Program-made: the position numbers and the translations under genes
Source of the DNA: Caenorhabditis remanei
Taxonomy: Eukaryota > Nematoda > Chromadorea > Rhabditida > Rhabditidae
Assembly: GCF_010183535.1 (NCBI RefSeq)
Contig: NC_071332.1
Location: 11,594,001-11,658,000 of the forward strand
Direction: 5' to 3'
DNA length: 64,000 nucleotides
In this document: positions 37,920 through 52,557 of the stretch, one piece after another
Position numbering within the stretch: the stretch's first letter is position 1
How the letters are laid out: each line of letters opens with the position of its first letter
The notes under the pieces: model-generated
The model's database searches: none
The model's input: only the letters and a program-made list of their open reading frames with translations
Told to the model about the DNA's origin: nothing

Positions 37920-40127
37920 ATGGATCAACTCCGAAAAGAGGGATGGTTCATCAACGAATCTCAAACTTCCGAGTTTTTTGAAGAAGGAATTCTCCCAAAG
38001 ACAAGTCAAGAGATAGTGAAAACAATTCTGAACGAGGATCTCCGTCATTTCGGTGAAGCCAGTATCATCAATTTACAAAAAAAGGAAGAATCAGTGTTCG
38101 ATGGTCCGTGTGTTCTTCAATTGCTTCGCTATCGAAACGTTTCGGTGCCAAGGATCAAAGTACGAAAGTTGTTCTTTTTGAAGAAGTTTCCCTTCTAACA
38201 AAATTCAGATCATTACTTCCATATTTGGATGTTTATTTACTTTTTCATTTTCCAGGAAGAACTCAATCAAACAGACCCCGCCCACTCCATCATTCGACTC
38301 TTCTTCACTGATGGACACACTTCAATTTCTGCTGTGGTACTTCAAACAATTCCTGGAATCAATTCAGATACACCACCTGGAACTAAAATTCAAATAAATG
38401 GAACCGTTCCGATTGAGGGAAATTTTCTAATTTTGGACAAGAAAAATGTAAAAATATTGGGCGGACGAGTGGAGGAAATGATTGAAAAATGGAATGTAGA
38501 GAAGAGTTCAGTGAGAGCAGATGGATTCAAGTCGAGTGTTGGAAAAGGTAAATTCAACACAACTCTACCGAGATCTAGAATAATCTCTAATTTAGGAACT
38601 GGCGCTCCGAAATGGGTTTCATTCGGAAAACGTGGTCAGAAAGGTCAACTCGAAAAAGGATTCAAAGCGAATAGCGTTATGCCAAAAAATCAAAAAGAAG
38701 GCGACGAAGCTGACGATTTTTCGAAGAATCGTGCAGAAATACTCAAGGAATTGGATACAGAAACTGCAAAAACATTTGCTAAACCCAATTTAGCTCCACC
38801 TCCCGTCAAAGCTCCGCCTCCTCCGAAAGAGAGACAAGCTCCAACTGCGAAACCAGTGGGGGCGAGACCTCCGAGAAAAGGGCGTGGTCGGAAGAATTCA
38901 GAAGACGGTCCAGATGTCGATGTTGGAGAATATGCAAATCATAAACCAAGTGGTCCTGCTACTCTATTCGATTTCATTGGAGGTGGTGGAGAGAAAGGGG
39001 CGGAGCTTCAAGCAGTCATTGAGAAAACTTCGAAGTTGAATGTATCGTCATCGAATAATGAGGGAAGAGGAGGATCCAAAACTTTCGAAAAGAAGTTTGA
39101 TAATAATAAAGGAGGAAATTTCAACAAGAAGTTTGGAAATGATAGTCGGCAATCTAATAACGGAGGAGCAAGTGGTTCAGGTGGTAAATATGTGGATCGA
39201 GGTGAGAAAATATTATTGAATGTATGGATTTTGATACTTTATGTTTCAGAACAAAGACCTCCAAGAAACGACGTCAGAGGAGGGCCAGCTGGTTCGAAAT
39301 ATCAATCTAACAACGATCGAAATCCTCAATCTTCGAAAAATTATAATCAATCAAACCAAGGAGCACCACGTGGAAATCTGGGAACGAAACCTTTCGGAGA
39401 CAAAAATTCTGGAAAATCATACGAGAATTCTGGAAAACCACAAGGAGGAAACGGACATCAGAAGTATTCTGATCGCCCGAACACAGGCCCACCAGCCGCT
39501 CAGAGTCAATCAAATCCACGTGGTGGCAGTCAGCAACACCACCAACAGAGTTAGTATCGATCTATTTTGAGTATTTAGAAAATCGAATAATTAATTATCA
39601 GATCGTTCATCGAATAATCGTCCAAACTACTCTCAAGGAAATTCAACAAACAATAATTACAACTCCAATCAGACAGCTGAAAATCCACGTCAACAAAGCT
39701 TCCGTCAGAATCCTCAACATTTCCATCAAGGGCCTCCGCAAGGTTCACAGAATTTCCAACGGGGTCCTCCACAGAATCCACGTGTAAACTTCGGACAAGG
39801 GCAACATCAAAACTTCCAAAGAGAAGGAGCACATCAAAATCCACGTGGAAATCAACAGTTTCAAGGTGCACCACGTGGAAACCCGAAAGGAGGTAATTGA
39901 GAACAAGATAGATTAACAGTCATCTAATCTGGTTTCTTTCAGGATACCAACCTCAAGAAAATCTTGGACAATGGCAAGTTGGCTCACAATGTCTCTCCAC
40001 GTGGACGGATGGAAACTTGTATCCAGCGACGATCACCCAACTACTCCCAGATAGACAAGCGGTTGTTCGCTATAATGAATACGGAAATATGCAAACAGTT
40101 CCAGTTGATTTTTTGATTTTCCAATAA
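37920..40127 (+). CDS. TDRD3-like protein: RMI1-type N-terminus, OB fold and Tudor domain (left copy)
   Basis: Six exons (37920-38159, 38256-38547, 38596-39201, 39250-39549, 39602-39892, 39943-40127) give 637 aa. A TTTCCAG acceptor directly before the ATG suggests trans-splicing. Residues 1 to about 165 match the DUF1767/OB-fold region of TDRD3 and RMI1 (helical start, then RLFFTDGHTSISAVVL and PGTKIQINGTVPI). A basic Pro/Lys linker follows, then GPATLFDFI, a short conserved TDRD3-type motif. A long Gly/Asn/Gln/Arg-rich stretch with RGG-like repeats comes next. The last exon (about 577-637) is a single Tudor domain (DGNLYPATITQLL, VVRYNEYGNMQTV). In animals TDRD3 binds methylarginine and partners topoisomerase 3-beta on mRNA and R-loops. 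AATAAA lies at 40176-40181. It ends tail to tail with adh-5. Confidence 0.9.
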
Positions 40128-40317
40128 TGTTTCTATTATCTCATTGCATGATTGTTTTCTACAGAAAGAGTTTCTAATAAATATATGTATTCAGAAAACT
40201 TTGAAAAATACGAAAATTACACATGTAGTAGGAAAAGGAAAATAAGGAACGCAATGAACATAGTAGGAAATTTGGAATCGGGAAGGAAAAGTCAGAAGAG
40301 AATTGAGCTATAAAAAC

Positions 40318-41249
<932 letters not shown>

Positions 41250-41793
41250 TCAGAAAATCTTATGACAGCCAGTTTTCCTCCTTACTGCTTTTTCTGAGTA
41301 TATAGTGCACTATTATCTTATCCAAACCTTGAGAAGTTTAATAGCTCGAGTTGGCTGCAAGCACAGAGGATCATTTTAAGATTACATATACTTACAATAC
41401 ATACATTTAAATTAGATCTTCCACGGCCACGGATACGTACGTACGGATGCTTATTAATAAGCTTATTCAAACACAAAAAAAACGTTTTCAAACTCCCTCT
41501 ATTTTCTATTGTGTACTGGAGCGCGCTCACATACCAGAAACCGTGTACTCCTCCCGGACGATCTCGTGCAAAAAGTTCTCGATTTTAATTATCCCCGCGA
41601 AAATCCAAATCTCACTTTTTTCAATCGTTTTGATTGTCTCGGAAGTGCAAATTTTTCTTTAAACACTTTTTACTACGAGTCGTACAATTTTCTGCCCTCT
41701 CACATCTGTTTCGTATTGTATAAACAAACTAGCTTCGAAATCCTTGCCAATCCAATAACTTCAAATTATTTTCAGGACTTGCTCCTCTTACAA

Positions 41794-44700
41794 ATGGTGA
41801 TTTTCGGAGTGAACGCAACATATCGACATGCAGCATTTGTGATATCTTTATTCTTCTTCCTAAACGTGTATTTATTGTATTCGGCTCAAAATACGGTTCA
41901 AAACGCATCACATTCAGGAGATAGAGATGTAAACGTAGGTTATCAATCATCACTGTTTTAAAAAGGCAGAAAGCAGTACCATTAAATGTTATCCGATAAT
42001 TCTATAAATTAAAACATTGTCTCCTGCTCGGTTAATCTTGTCTCAAATTTAAAAACCGAGCGTTGCGATTTACATTTTGATTTTAAACTTTCAGGTGGCA
42101 AATCATAACTCAAATTCTATCGAAACTTCTATTCCAACATGTGAAATCACCGATGATCTGGCGAAAAGTGCGATTTCTAGAGCCACATCGTCATCTTGCA
42201 AATCAAAACTCCAACTGGAAGCTTGTCTTCTGAAAAACGGAACATTCACTGAAACATTTCCTGAGAGTGAATGTTCTAATCACGAAAATCACTTGATTGA
42301 TCAGAGGATTGGATGTTATTCGGATAAAAAAGATTCTCGAGTTTTGAAAGAATTCGAATACAAATTCCCGAAATCAAATGGAAAATCCACTTGTCGAAAG
42401 AACTGCTACAAAGCAGGATTTTTGTATTATGGATTGGAATTTGGGCAAGAATGTTTTTGTGGGAATGATGTGACGAATGCTACCGAAATTGATGACAAAG
42501 ACTGTCAAACTTATAAATGTCCTGGCTCAGAACAAGATTTTTGTGGAGGATTCAACGCCGTCGAAATTTTCAGAACTGGCTTGAAATGTAAGGAAATCAA
42601 AGCTTTCACGAAGTCTCGGATTCGCGGAATATATAGCTTCTTGCGACATACACAATCGCCACAAAAACAGTTTATTAATCTGTTTTGGCCTTAAAAACGG
42701 AGAGTACAGTCCGCGTTTCGATATGATAATCCGTAGGAAACTGCCCCCTGATGTAGGAGAAACTATGTGTACTTTTTCATGGTTTTGTTCATAAAAATGG
42801 AAAAAACACGTAGTTCATCAAACAGGCTTAATCTACCGCCCTCACTCTATGATTCATTTTTTAGCAAAGGTCCACATGATGAAGCCTCAATACCTGGCTC
42901 CAGGAGAAGGTGAACCGCTGAAAGACTCAATCAAAATCCTGTTTCTTCTCCAATTGAATGGTCGAAATGAGCGTCAAGTGAAAAGATTTCTGAAATCAAT
43001 ATATCTTCCACACCATTATTATTACATCCACGTGGATAAGCGACAGAATTATATGTATTCAGAGATGAAGAAAGTCGCTGAAAAGATTCCGAATATTCAT
43101 GTCACTGATCGCCGATTCAGTACAATTTGGGGTGGAGCCTCCCTTCTTCAAATGTTTCAACAAGTTATTCGAGATTCTTTGGAAATGGAACAGTTCAAGG
43201 ACTGGGATTATATTTTCAATTTCTCTGAAAGTGATTTTCCAATATTGCCAATTCAAGATTTTGAGAAATTGATTACAGTGTGAGTACAGCTATTAGTTGG
43301 ACATATTTTTGATTCTCTCTATTTCAGACACAAAGGTAAATCATTCTTGGCTTCTCACGGCTACAATACGGGAAAATTCATTCAAAAGCAAGGATTTGAA
43401 TGGGTGTTCTCCGAATGTGATCAGAGAATGTTCCGTATCGGAAAGCGTGAATTTCCTCAAAATTTGAGAATTGATGGTGGATCAGATTGGGTTGGAATAC
43501 ATCGAGATCTCGCAGAATACTCGATTTCTGATGACGAGCTGCCAAAAAAGTTGAGAAAAATTTTTGAAAGTATTCTCCTTCCACTAGAGAGTTTCTATCA
43601 TACTCTATCATTCAATTCGAGATTTTGTGATGATTTGTTGATGAGCAATCTTAGATTAACGAATTGGTATCGAAAGCAAGGATGCCGATGCGCCTCATTA
43701 AAGCAAATTGTCGATTGGTGTGGTTGTTCACCGTTGGTTTTTCGAGAAGAAACAAAGAATAAGTTTGAGTTACAGGTCGGGTCGCAATATAAAACATCAA
43801 TAATTTCTCTTCAAATATTCCAGAAAGCTATCTCAAAACCAACTTATTTTGCTCGTAAATTTGATAGTATGATTGACATTGAATCGATTGAATCTGCCGA
43901 ATTACAATCAATGTCACCTGAGAAACTTCAATTGGATCATCCAACCTATCATTTTGCATTTGCCAATATCTTCAAAAATGGAATTGATGAGGAAAAGATT
44001 CATTTCAGAAGTCTGGCAAACTTCGCATTGAAATCAATTAAATCCGACGATGAACTAAAGAAAATAGTGCAATTAGACGCTCTTCGTGCTCACCATAACG
44101 CTCAAATTGAAATTGTTATGAAAGTAAAAACGAGCTCGGACAGTGTTGAGTTTTTGATTCACCGAAAAACTCATGTCAAATTCTTAACTGAAAGTAGTTT
44201 GGAGGTCAATGGTTACCAGTTGAAAGAAATGACATACGGAACAAAATTCGAATGGAAAGAAGAAATTTGCAGAGAGTATATGGGATTTGTTACAGATGTG
44301 AGTGATATTCAAAATCTTTTACAAACATTTATGTACAGAAAAACTCGATTTGATGATGGAAAAATAAGTTCCTAAATCACGTGATAGTAATTTTTAAATC
44401 TCCTCCAAATTTATCTATGTTTTCGCCTGAAATGTACTGAAATGTGCGCACGCTAAATATCAATAATCTCACTGCCGCGTTCAAAACATAGTGACGCGCG
44501 GAACCCGGGAAGTGTCGGCTGCACACCTTACGTAATAAGCCGGTTCAATCCGTTTCAGTCAGGTTGGAGATCACATTGATTGTAATCTCGATTGTACAAA
44601 TGTTTGTTTGTGTAATCTCTAACCGGGTGCAAACCGAATTTTTGGAAAAAGAATCTCTCAAAAGAGAGATTCGACAATGCTTGATTACCGTGAAACGTTT

Positions 44701-46437
44701 CTAATTTGCAGAAAGATACACTCCACGCTCGGCTAGAATGGAAATCAACTGAAAGAGTGAAAAAGAATGGAGATAAAACGAGTCCAGAAGTTGAATTCAA
44801 GTACAGAAAAGGAGATGAGTTGATTGAAAAGACAGTTGTGAAACCATATGACTCGGTCTTCGGAGGACAGTTCGATAGTTGGAATGTTGGCAAAAAGTAG
44901 GTTCAAACAAAATATATTATCGTTCTAAGACATATACACGGACATAAGTTGTTCAGTGATAAAAACTGTCAAGATAGCGGCGTTTTTCGTAATGTTTACA
45001 ACGAATTGTTCATGAAAAGTCGTAATGATATGTGTCTCCGATATGTCATAGCCAGGAGAATATGTTCCAGGTTATTGAAATTGAAAAAGTTCCAATATAA
45101 CGTCACAACCCTCACAAATAAAAATATTTATCAATCGAAGAAACTCCCATTTCTAGTTTGATTCACTCATTTCTCTCTTCTTTTCTCTCATCTCGATCAC
45201 TTTTTCTTTTTCTGCGATCTTTTGGTTTTGTCGGATTGTTCGACTTGAAGACTTTCAACCTTTTCGAGTGTGTCATCTTCATCAGATTTTTCTTGATAGA
45301 ATCCTGTCTTCATTTTCTCTTTTTTATCCTTCTCGTTGTCATTCTGTTTCTTCTTTTTCTTGCTCTCCGTTGGCATCTGAAAACTGAGCTTGAAAGCCAC
45401 TGGCTTCTTCTTAAACTGACCTCAAACTTAGGGAACGGTTTCAGAGAACGGTCTTTGTTCTCCTTTGTCTTGTCATCAGCGGATCCTGCTCCCTCTTTCT
45501 GACCATCCTTTGATCCATCATTTGCTTCTTTGTCTCCAGCACCTGCATCCTTATTCTCTCCGCTCGTTTTTCCTTCCGCTGGCTTCGTTTCCTCATTTTT
45601 CGGCTCTTCTTTCACTCCACCCAACATACTTGGAGAAGGATCAGTGACTGGAGGCTTCTAAAACATTGAAACTGCTAACACAGCTATAGTATTTTCACTT
45701 ACAATCGCAGATTTGACTACGAGAGACTCAGTCGATGACCCCCTTTTAGAAGGAGTATTTGCTCCAGTCGCCTTCTTTTTTCCTTTACATAGGATCCATG
45801 TTGGGCAGAAGACGAACACAATCAGAAATATATTCTGCGGAAGTTTGTTTGTGAAAACTTTCTCAAATTCTTTCTCATACCTGAACGAGAATTAGATGAT
45901 CTCCGAAAGACATTCGGCGTCCTATTCTGAGACGTTAATTACTTCAATTGAGGAGATGAAATGAACAAAATTATTTGTGAAATGTGAGAACGTGATAACC
46001 AATATTTAAATTAAATTGTTTTCTAGTAGATAAGCTTTGTGTCGCCCGTGTAGAAATAGAGTGACACGGGAATCTGGAAATAAATGTTTTGACTTTTACG
46101 GTTACAAGTTTTCTGAAAACGTTTCAGTCCTCTCGTATAATCTTGTTTTATTCCTATTTTCAGACTTTCCAACATCTCCACCTGTGACAACTTCTTCGTC
46201 GACGTCATTTCCCCATCGTCTTCACCCGATTCCCTCCCTCTTGCTACCCTTCGTTTTCCCGTTTACACCGAACAAAATGTCGATTGTCACGAATCTTATC
46301 TTCAGGACTTTTTTGAAATCGTCGACTTTTGTACATCTGAGGCAGCATGTAAAGAGAAAATTTGGAGCACAAGTTATCCGGATCCAAAATCTGATATCAT
46401 TGTTGGATACGATTCGGAGGCTAGAACTCTGAAATAG
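41794..46437 (+). CDS. sqv-6: SQV-6, protein O-xylosyltransferase (right copy)
   Basis: Exons 41794-41934, 42095-42587, 42865-43279, 43328-43775, 43824-44297, 44712-44896 and 46164-46437 repeat the left copy exactly and encode the same 809 aa. All domains (membrane anchor, WSC, GT14, C-terminal domain) are intact. Its upstream flank differs from that of the left copy: 660 bp upstream, the DNA switches to truncated adh-5 at the junction. If distant control elements lie left of 30,665, only the left copy keeps them in their original context. Confidence 0.94.
45197..45913 (-). CDS. Nested antisense small membrane protein (right copy)
   Basis: Exons 45881-45913, 45703-45834, 45421-45657 and 45197-45376 encode the same 193-aa single-span, Lys/Glu-rich protein as the left copy. 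It again lies inside the last intron of sqv-6 on the opposite strand. Sense transcription of sqv-6 must pass through it. Confidence 0.78.
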
Positions 46438-47041
46438 AAAAATTGTTTTAGTTTTTACTTCAAATTCGTGTAGCTTTCTTGAGCTTGATTTTTGTAATTT
46501 TTTAGTTTGTTAATTCAAATATTCTAGCATTTTTCCGATTTCCCCGTAATTATGCTATTGTTTTGGCCAGTTATCCAACGAGTTTGCATCCCATTTATTC
46601 ACTTCTCCCCTCCTTTTCTAATTTTCTAGATTATTTTCATTGTTATTTCACCTTTGTGCCTTTCCCTTTTCCAAACTTCCCGTGTTTCTCCTCAATGTGA
46701 TAGCAGCATAATATTTCAACTCCGTCCGGGTCATTTTTACGCATTTTCTGATATACCAACCAGTCATTTTCAGCATTCTGTGATTCATTTTGATGTTTAT
46801 TAAAATAAAACTAAGTTATCATGTTCATATCTTTTCAAACTAATTTTGTTACGGTTTCTACCAAATCATCTATCTAAAACTGAGAAGAATGTATTCATCA
46901 AGTATTCAATATAATTTTTTTGGAAAACAATTTCGAGCTAGGATTCCCCAAAAAAAATTTCTACCTACTGGTTTCTGTAACTGCAAAGTAAAAAACATGT
47001 ATGCATGGAACTACGCTTCAGAATCCCAAGTCACTGAAAGA

Positions 47042-47997
47042 ATGGAGAACCCAACTCGAGTTCTACAAATGATGATTCGAAGGATAGCAATGCTTTCGAA
47101 GCGGTTCGATGGATCACCCGAATCTGTCAGTATTATTCATTCGGTTGTGGCAAATTTCGATTCGAATGTTTTGCGTAAGTACTGAACCTAACCACGATGA
47201 AAGTGATTGTTGATGGTCGAAACGTCATGTCAAGTGAATAAAACATAATTTCAGAGCAATTCCTTCCCAATCGATTCAGCCGTGCAGTCAATACAATGTT
47301 CGAGTCAACGATAAAAGACTCGTCTGGTGGAATTCAATACGCAGATGTTTACAAAGATGAATATTGTCATGTTAACACATTTGGATTATCGTATGTATCT
47401 AATTTTCAACTCCTCTCCTGAAGTAATATTTTTTCAGAAGACCCGGCCTGAAAATCCCTCTCCACGACCACCCGGATCAGAATGCAGTTATGAAAGTATT
47501 TCAAGGATCAGTCAAAATTCGATCATTTACAATTCTGGATGAGAAATCAGCAGGAAGTGAAGAGAAGGAAGTGAGCACATCTAGACAAGAAATTGATCAA
47601 ATAAGAGTACGATATGAAGGAGAAACTGTACTCTCAAGCCGATCTGGTGAAATACATTCTGCTGTTTTGGGACCAAAAAATGGTAAGGTAGAGACTAAAA
47701 CTCAAAAAAGTCTCAATTCTGTAGTTTGAAATTTCAAAAAAAAAAACGCCGAACTGGTCATCTAATTGTACTTGTTTTTCAGGTAATATCCACGAAGTGG
47801 TAGCATTGGAACCACACACATACTTTTGTGATTTCTTCTTCCCCGTAACTCCATCCTGTCATTATTATGTTCCAGTTCAACTTGAACCACTAGTCGCTGG
47901 CCAAACTTTAGTTCTGCAGCAGATTCCGTGTCCTCGATCATTCATTTGCGATAATATGGATTTCCCATCTTTCCAGAAGTTTAATATTAGCGATTAA
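47042..47997 (+). CDS. Thiol dioxygenase of the ADO family (right copy)
   Basis: Exons 47042-47174, 47255-47390, 47438-47682 and 47783-47997 repeat the left copy and encode the same 242 aa, with the HDH iron motif and the later histidine intact. The duplicate includes the whole upstream spacer, so both copies should share local regulation. Confidence 0.85.
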
Positions 47998-48388
47998 CTG
48001 TTTGATATTCTTGTATATTTGAATATATTTAATTTATTTTGTATTTTTTTAACCGGCCATAGATTCTCTATTTTTATTTTGATTATTCTATTCACTCAAC
48101 ACTTTTCCCGATGTTCTCTCTATTTTTCATGCAAACCGTTGACCAACACATACATTCTGGTTCTTCTTATTTTGACCCTGTTTGCTCTTATAATTCCATG
48201 TACTTATTTTCCATTCACTAATATATTTGCAATGAATTGTGAGGTTCTAAGATATTTCTACAGAAACATTCAAACACTGGGTTTACATCCAATTATTTCT
48301 TATTGATTTTCTTGGGAATTCTCATTTGGAAAAGAATTTAAATGCAAATCAGATTAACTTTTTATCTGTTCATTTGTGTAATTTCCAG

Positions 48389-50596
48389 ATGGATCAACTC
48401 CGAAAAGAGGGATGGTTCATCAACGAATCTCAAACTTCCGAGTTTTTTGAAGAAGGAATTCTCCCAAAGACAAGTCAAGAGATAGTGAAAACAATTCTGA
48501 ACGAGGATCTCCGTCATTTCGGTGAAGCCAGTATCATCAATTTACAAAAAAAGGAAGAATCAGTGTTCGATGGTCCGTGTGTTCTTCAATTGCTTCGCTA
48601 TCGAAACGTTTCGGTGCCAAGGATCAAAGTACGAAAGTTGTTCTTTTTGAAGAAGTTTCCCTTCTAACAAAATTCAGATCATTACTTCCATATTTGGATG
48701 TTTATTTACTTTTTCATTTTCCAGGAAGAACTCAATCAAACAGACCCCGCCCACTCCATCATTCGACTCTTCTTCACTGATGGACACACTTCAATTTCTG
48801 CTGTGGTACTTCAAACAATTCCTGGAATCAATTCAGATACACCACCTGGAACTAAAATTCAAATAAATGGAACCGTTCCGATTGAGGGAAATTTTCTAAT
48901 TTTGGACAAGAAAAATGTAAAAATATTGGGCGGACGAGTGGAGGAAATGATTGAAAAATGGAATGTAGAGAAGAGTTCAGTGAGAGCAGATGGATTCAAG
49001 TCGAGTGTTGGAAAAGGTAAATTCAACACAACTCTACCGAGATCTAGAATAATCTCTAATTTAGGAACTGGCGCTCCGAAATGGGTTTCATTCGGAAAAC
49101 GTGGTCAGAAAGGTCAACTCGAAAAAGGATTCAAAGCGAATAGCGTTATGCCAAAAAATCAAAAAGAAGGCGACGAAGCTGACGATTTTTCGAAGAATCG
49201 TGCAGAAATACTCAAGGAATTGGATACAGAAACTGCAAAAACATTTGCTAAACCCAATTTAGCTCCACCTCCCGTCAAAGCTCCGCCTCCTCCGAAAGAG
49301 AGACAAGCTCCAACTGCGAAACCAGTGGGGGCGAGACCTCCGAGAAAAGGGCGTGGTCGGAAGAATTCAGAAGACGGTCCAGATGTCGATGTTGGAGAAT
49401 ATGCAAATCATAAACCAAGTGGTCCTGCTACTCTATTCGATTTCATTGGAGGTGGTGGAGAGAAAGGGGCGGAGCTTCAAGCAGTCATTGAGAAAACTTC
49501 GAAGTTGAATGTATCGTCATCGAATAATGAGGGAAGAGGAGGATCCAAAACTTTCGAAAAGAAGTTTGATAATAATAAAGGAGGAAATTTCAACAAGAAG
49601 TTTGGAAATGATAGTCGGCAATCTAATAACGGAGGAGCAAGTGGTTCAGGTGGTAAATATGTGGATCGAGGTGAGAAAATATTATTGAATGTATGGATTT
49701 TGATACTTTATGTTTCAGAACAAAGACCTCCAAGAAACGACGTCAGAGGAGGGCCAGCTGGTTCGAAATATCAATCTAACAACGATCGAAATCCTCAATC
49801 TTCGAAAAATTATAATCAATCAAACCAAGGAGCACCACGTGGAAATCTGGGAACGAAACCTTTCGGAGACAAAAATTCTGGAAAATCATACGAGAATTCT
49901 GGAAAACCACAAGGAGGAAACGGACATCAGAAGTATTCTGATCGCCCGAACACAGGCCCACCAGCCGCTCAGAGTCAATCAAATCCACGTGGTGGCAGTC
50001 AGCAACACCACCAACAGAGTTAGTATCGATCTATTTTGAGTATTTAGAAAATCGAATAATTAATTATCAGATCGTTCATCGAATAATCGTCCAAACTACT
50101 CTCAAGGAAATTCAACAAACAATAATTACAACTCCAATCAGACAGCTGAAAATCCACGTCAACAAAGCTTCCGTCAGAATCCTCAACATTTCCATCAAGG
50201 GCCTCCGCAAGGTTCACAGAATTTCCAACGGGGTCCTCCACAGAATCCACGTGTAAACTTCGGACAAGGGCAACATCAAAACTTCCAAAGAGAAGGAGCA
50301 CATCAAAATCCACGTGGAAATCAACAGTTTCAAGGTGCACCACGTGGAAACCCGAAAGGAGGTAATTGAGAACAAGATAGATTAACAGTCATCTAATCTG
50401 GTTTCTTTCAGGATACCAACCTCAAGAAAATCTTGGACAATGGCAAGTTGGCTCACAATGTCTCTCCACGTGGACGGATGGAAACTTGTATCCAGCGACG
50501 ATCACCCAACTACTCCCAGATAGACAAGCGGTTGTTCGCTATAATGAATACGGAAATATGCAAACAGTTCCAGTTGATTTTTTGATTTTCCAATAA
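48389..50596 (+). CDS. TDRD3-like protein (right copy)
   Basis: Exons 48389-48628, 48725-49016, 49065-49670, 49719-50018, 50071-50361 and 50412-50596 encode the same 637 aa as the left copy, with OB-fold, LFDFI motif, RGG-rich region and Tudor domain. It ends 190 bp from the stop codon of the intact adh-5, tail to tail. Confidence 0.9.
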
Positions 50597-50786
50597 TGTT
50601 TCTATTATCTCATTGCATGATTGTTTTCTACAGAAAGAGTTTCTAATAAATATATGTATTCAGAAAACTTTGAAAAATACGAAAATTACACATGTAGTAG
50701 GAAAAGGAAAATAAGGAACGCAATGAACATAGTAGGAAATTTGGAATCGGGAAGGAAAAGTCAGAAGAGAATTGAGCTATAAAAAC

Positions 50787-52199
<1,413 letters not shown>

Positions 52200-52557
52200 G
52201 ACGAACGGAACAGTGTACCTGTAAAATATGCAATGAAAATATTTTTAAGTGAAATGTTCAATAAACCCAACAACGTTAGATCAATGTGGTCAGCACATGT
52301 ATCGAGGCATCGAAAAAGAATGAGATAGAACGAAAGTAAATTGTTCAATGATCGGAGTGAACCGAAATTGAAACAGTTAGCGAAAAGGAAAAAATGAGAT
52401 CGAGAAACAAAAAATTCATGAATGAATAGAAAGATTATCAAACGGAAACGATGTGTGGAAATAGGTAAAAAAACAATAGAAAACAATTTCTTGAAAAATC
52501 AACAAATAACAATAACAAAACAGCCGAAAACCTGTAAAGTTGTTTTTAGAAAAAAAA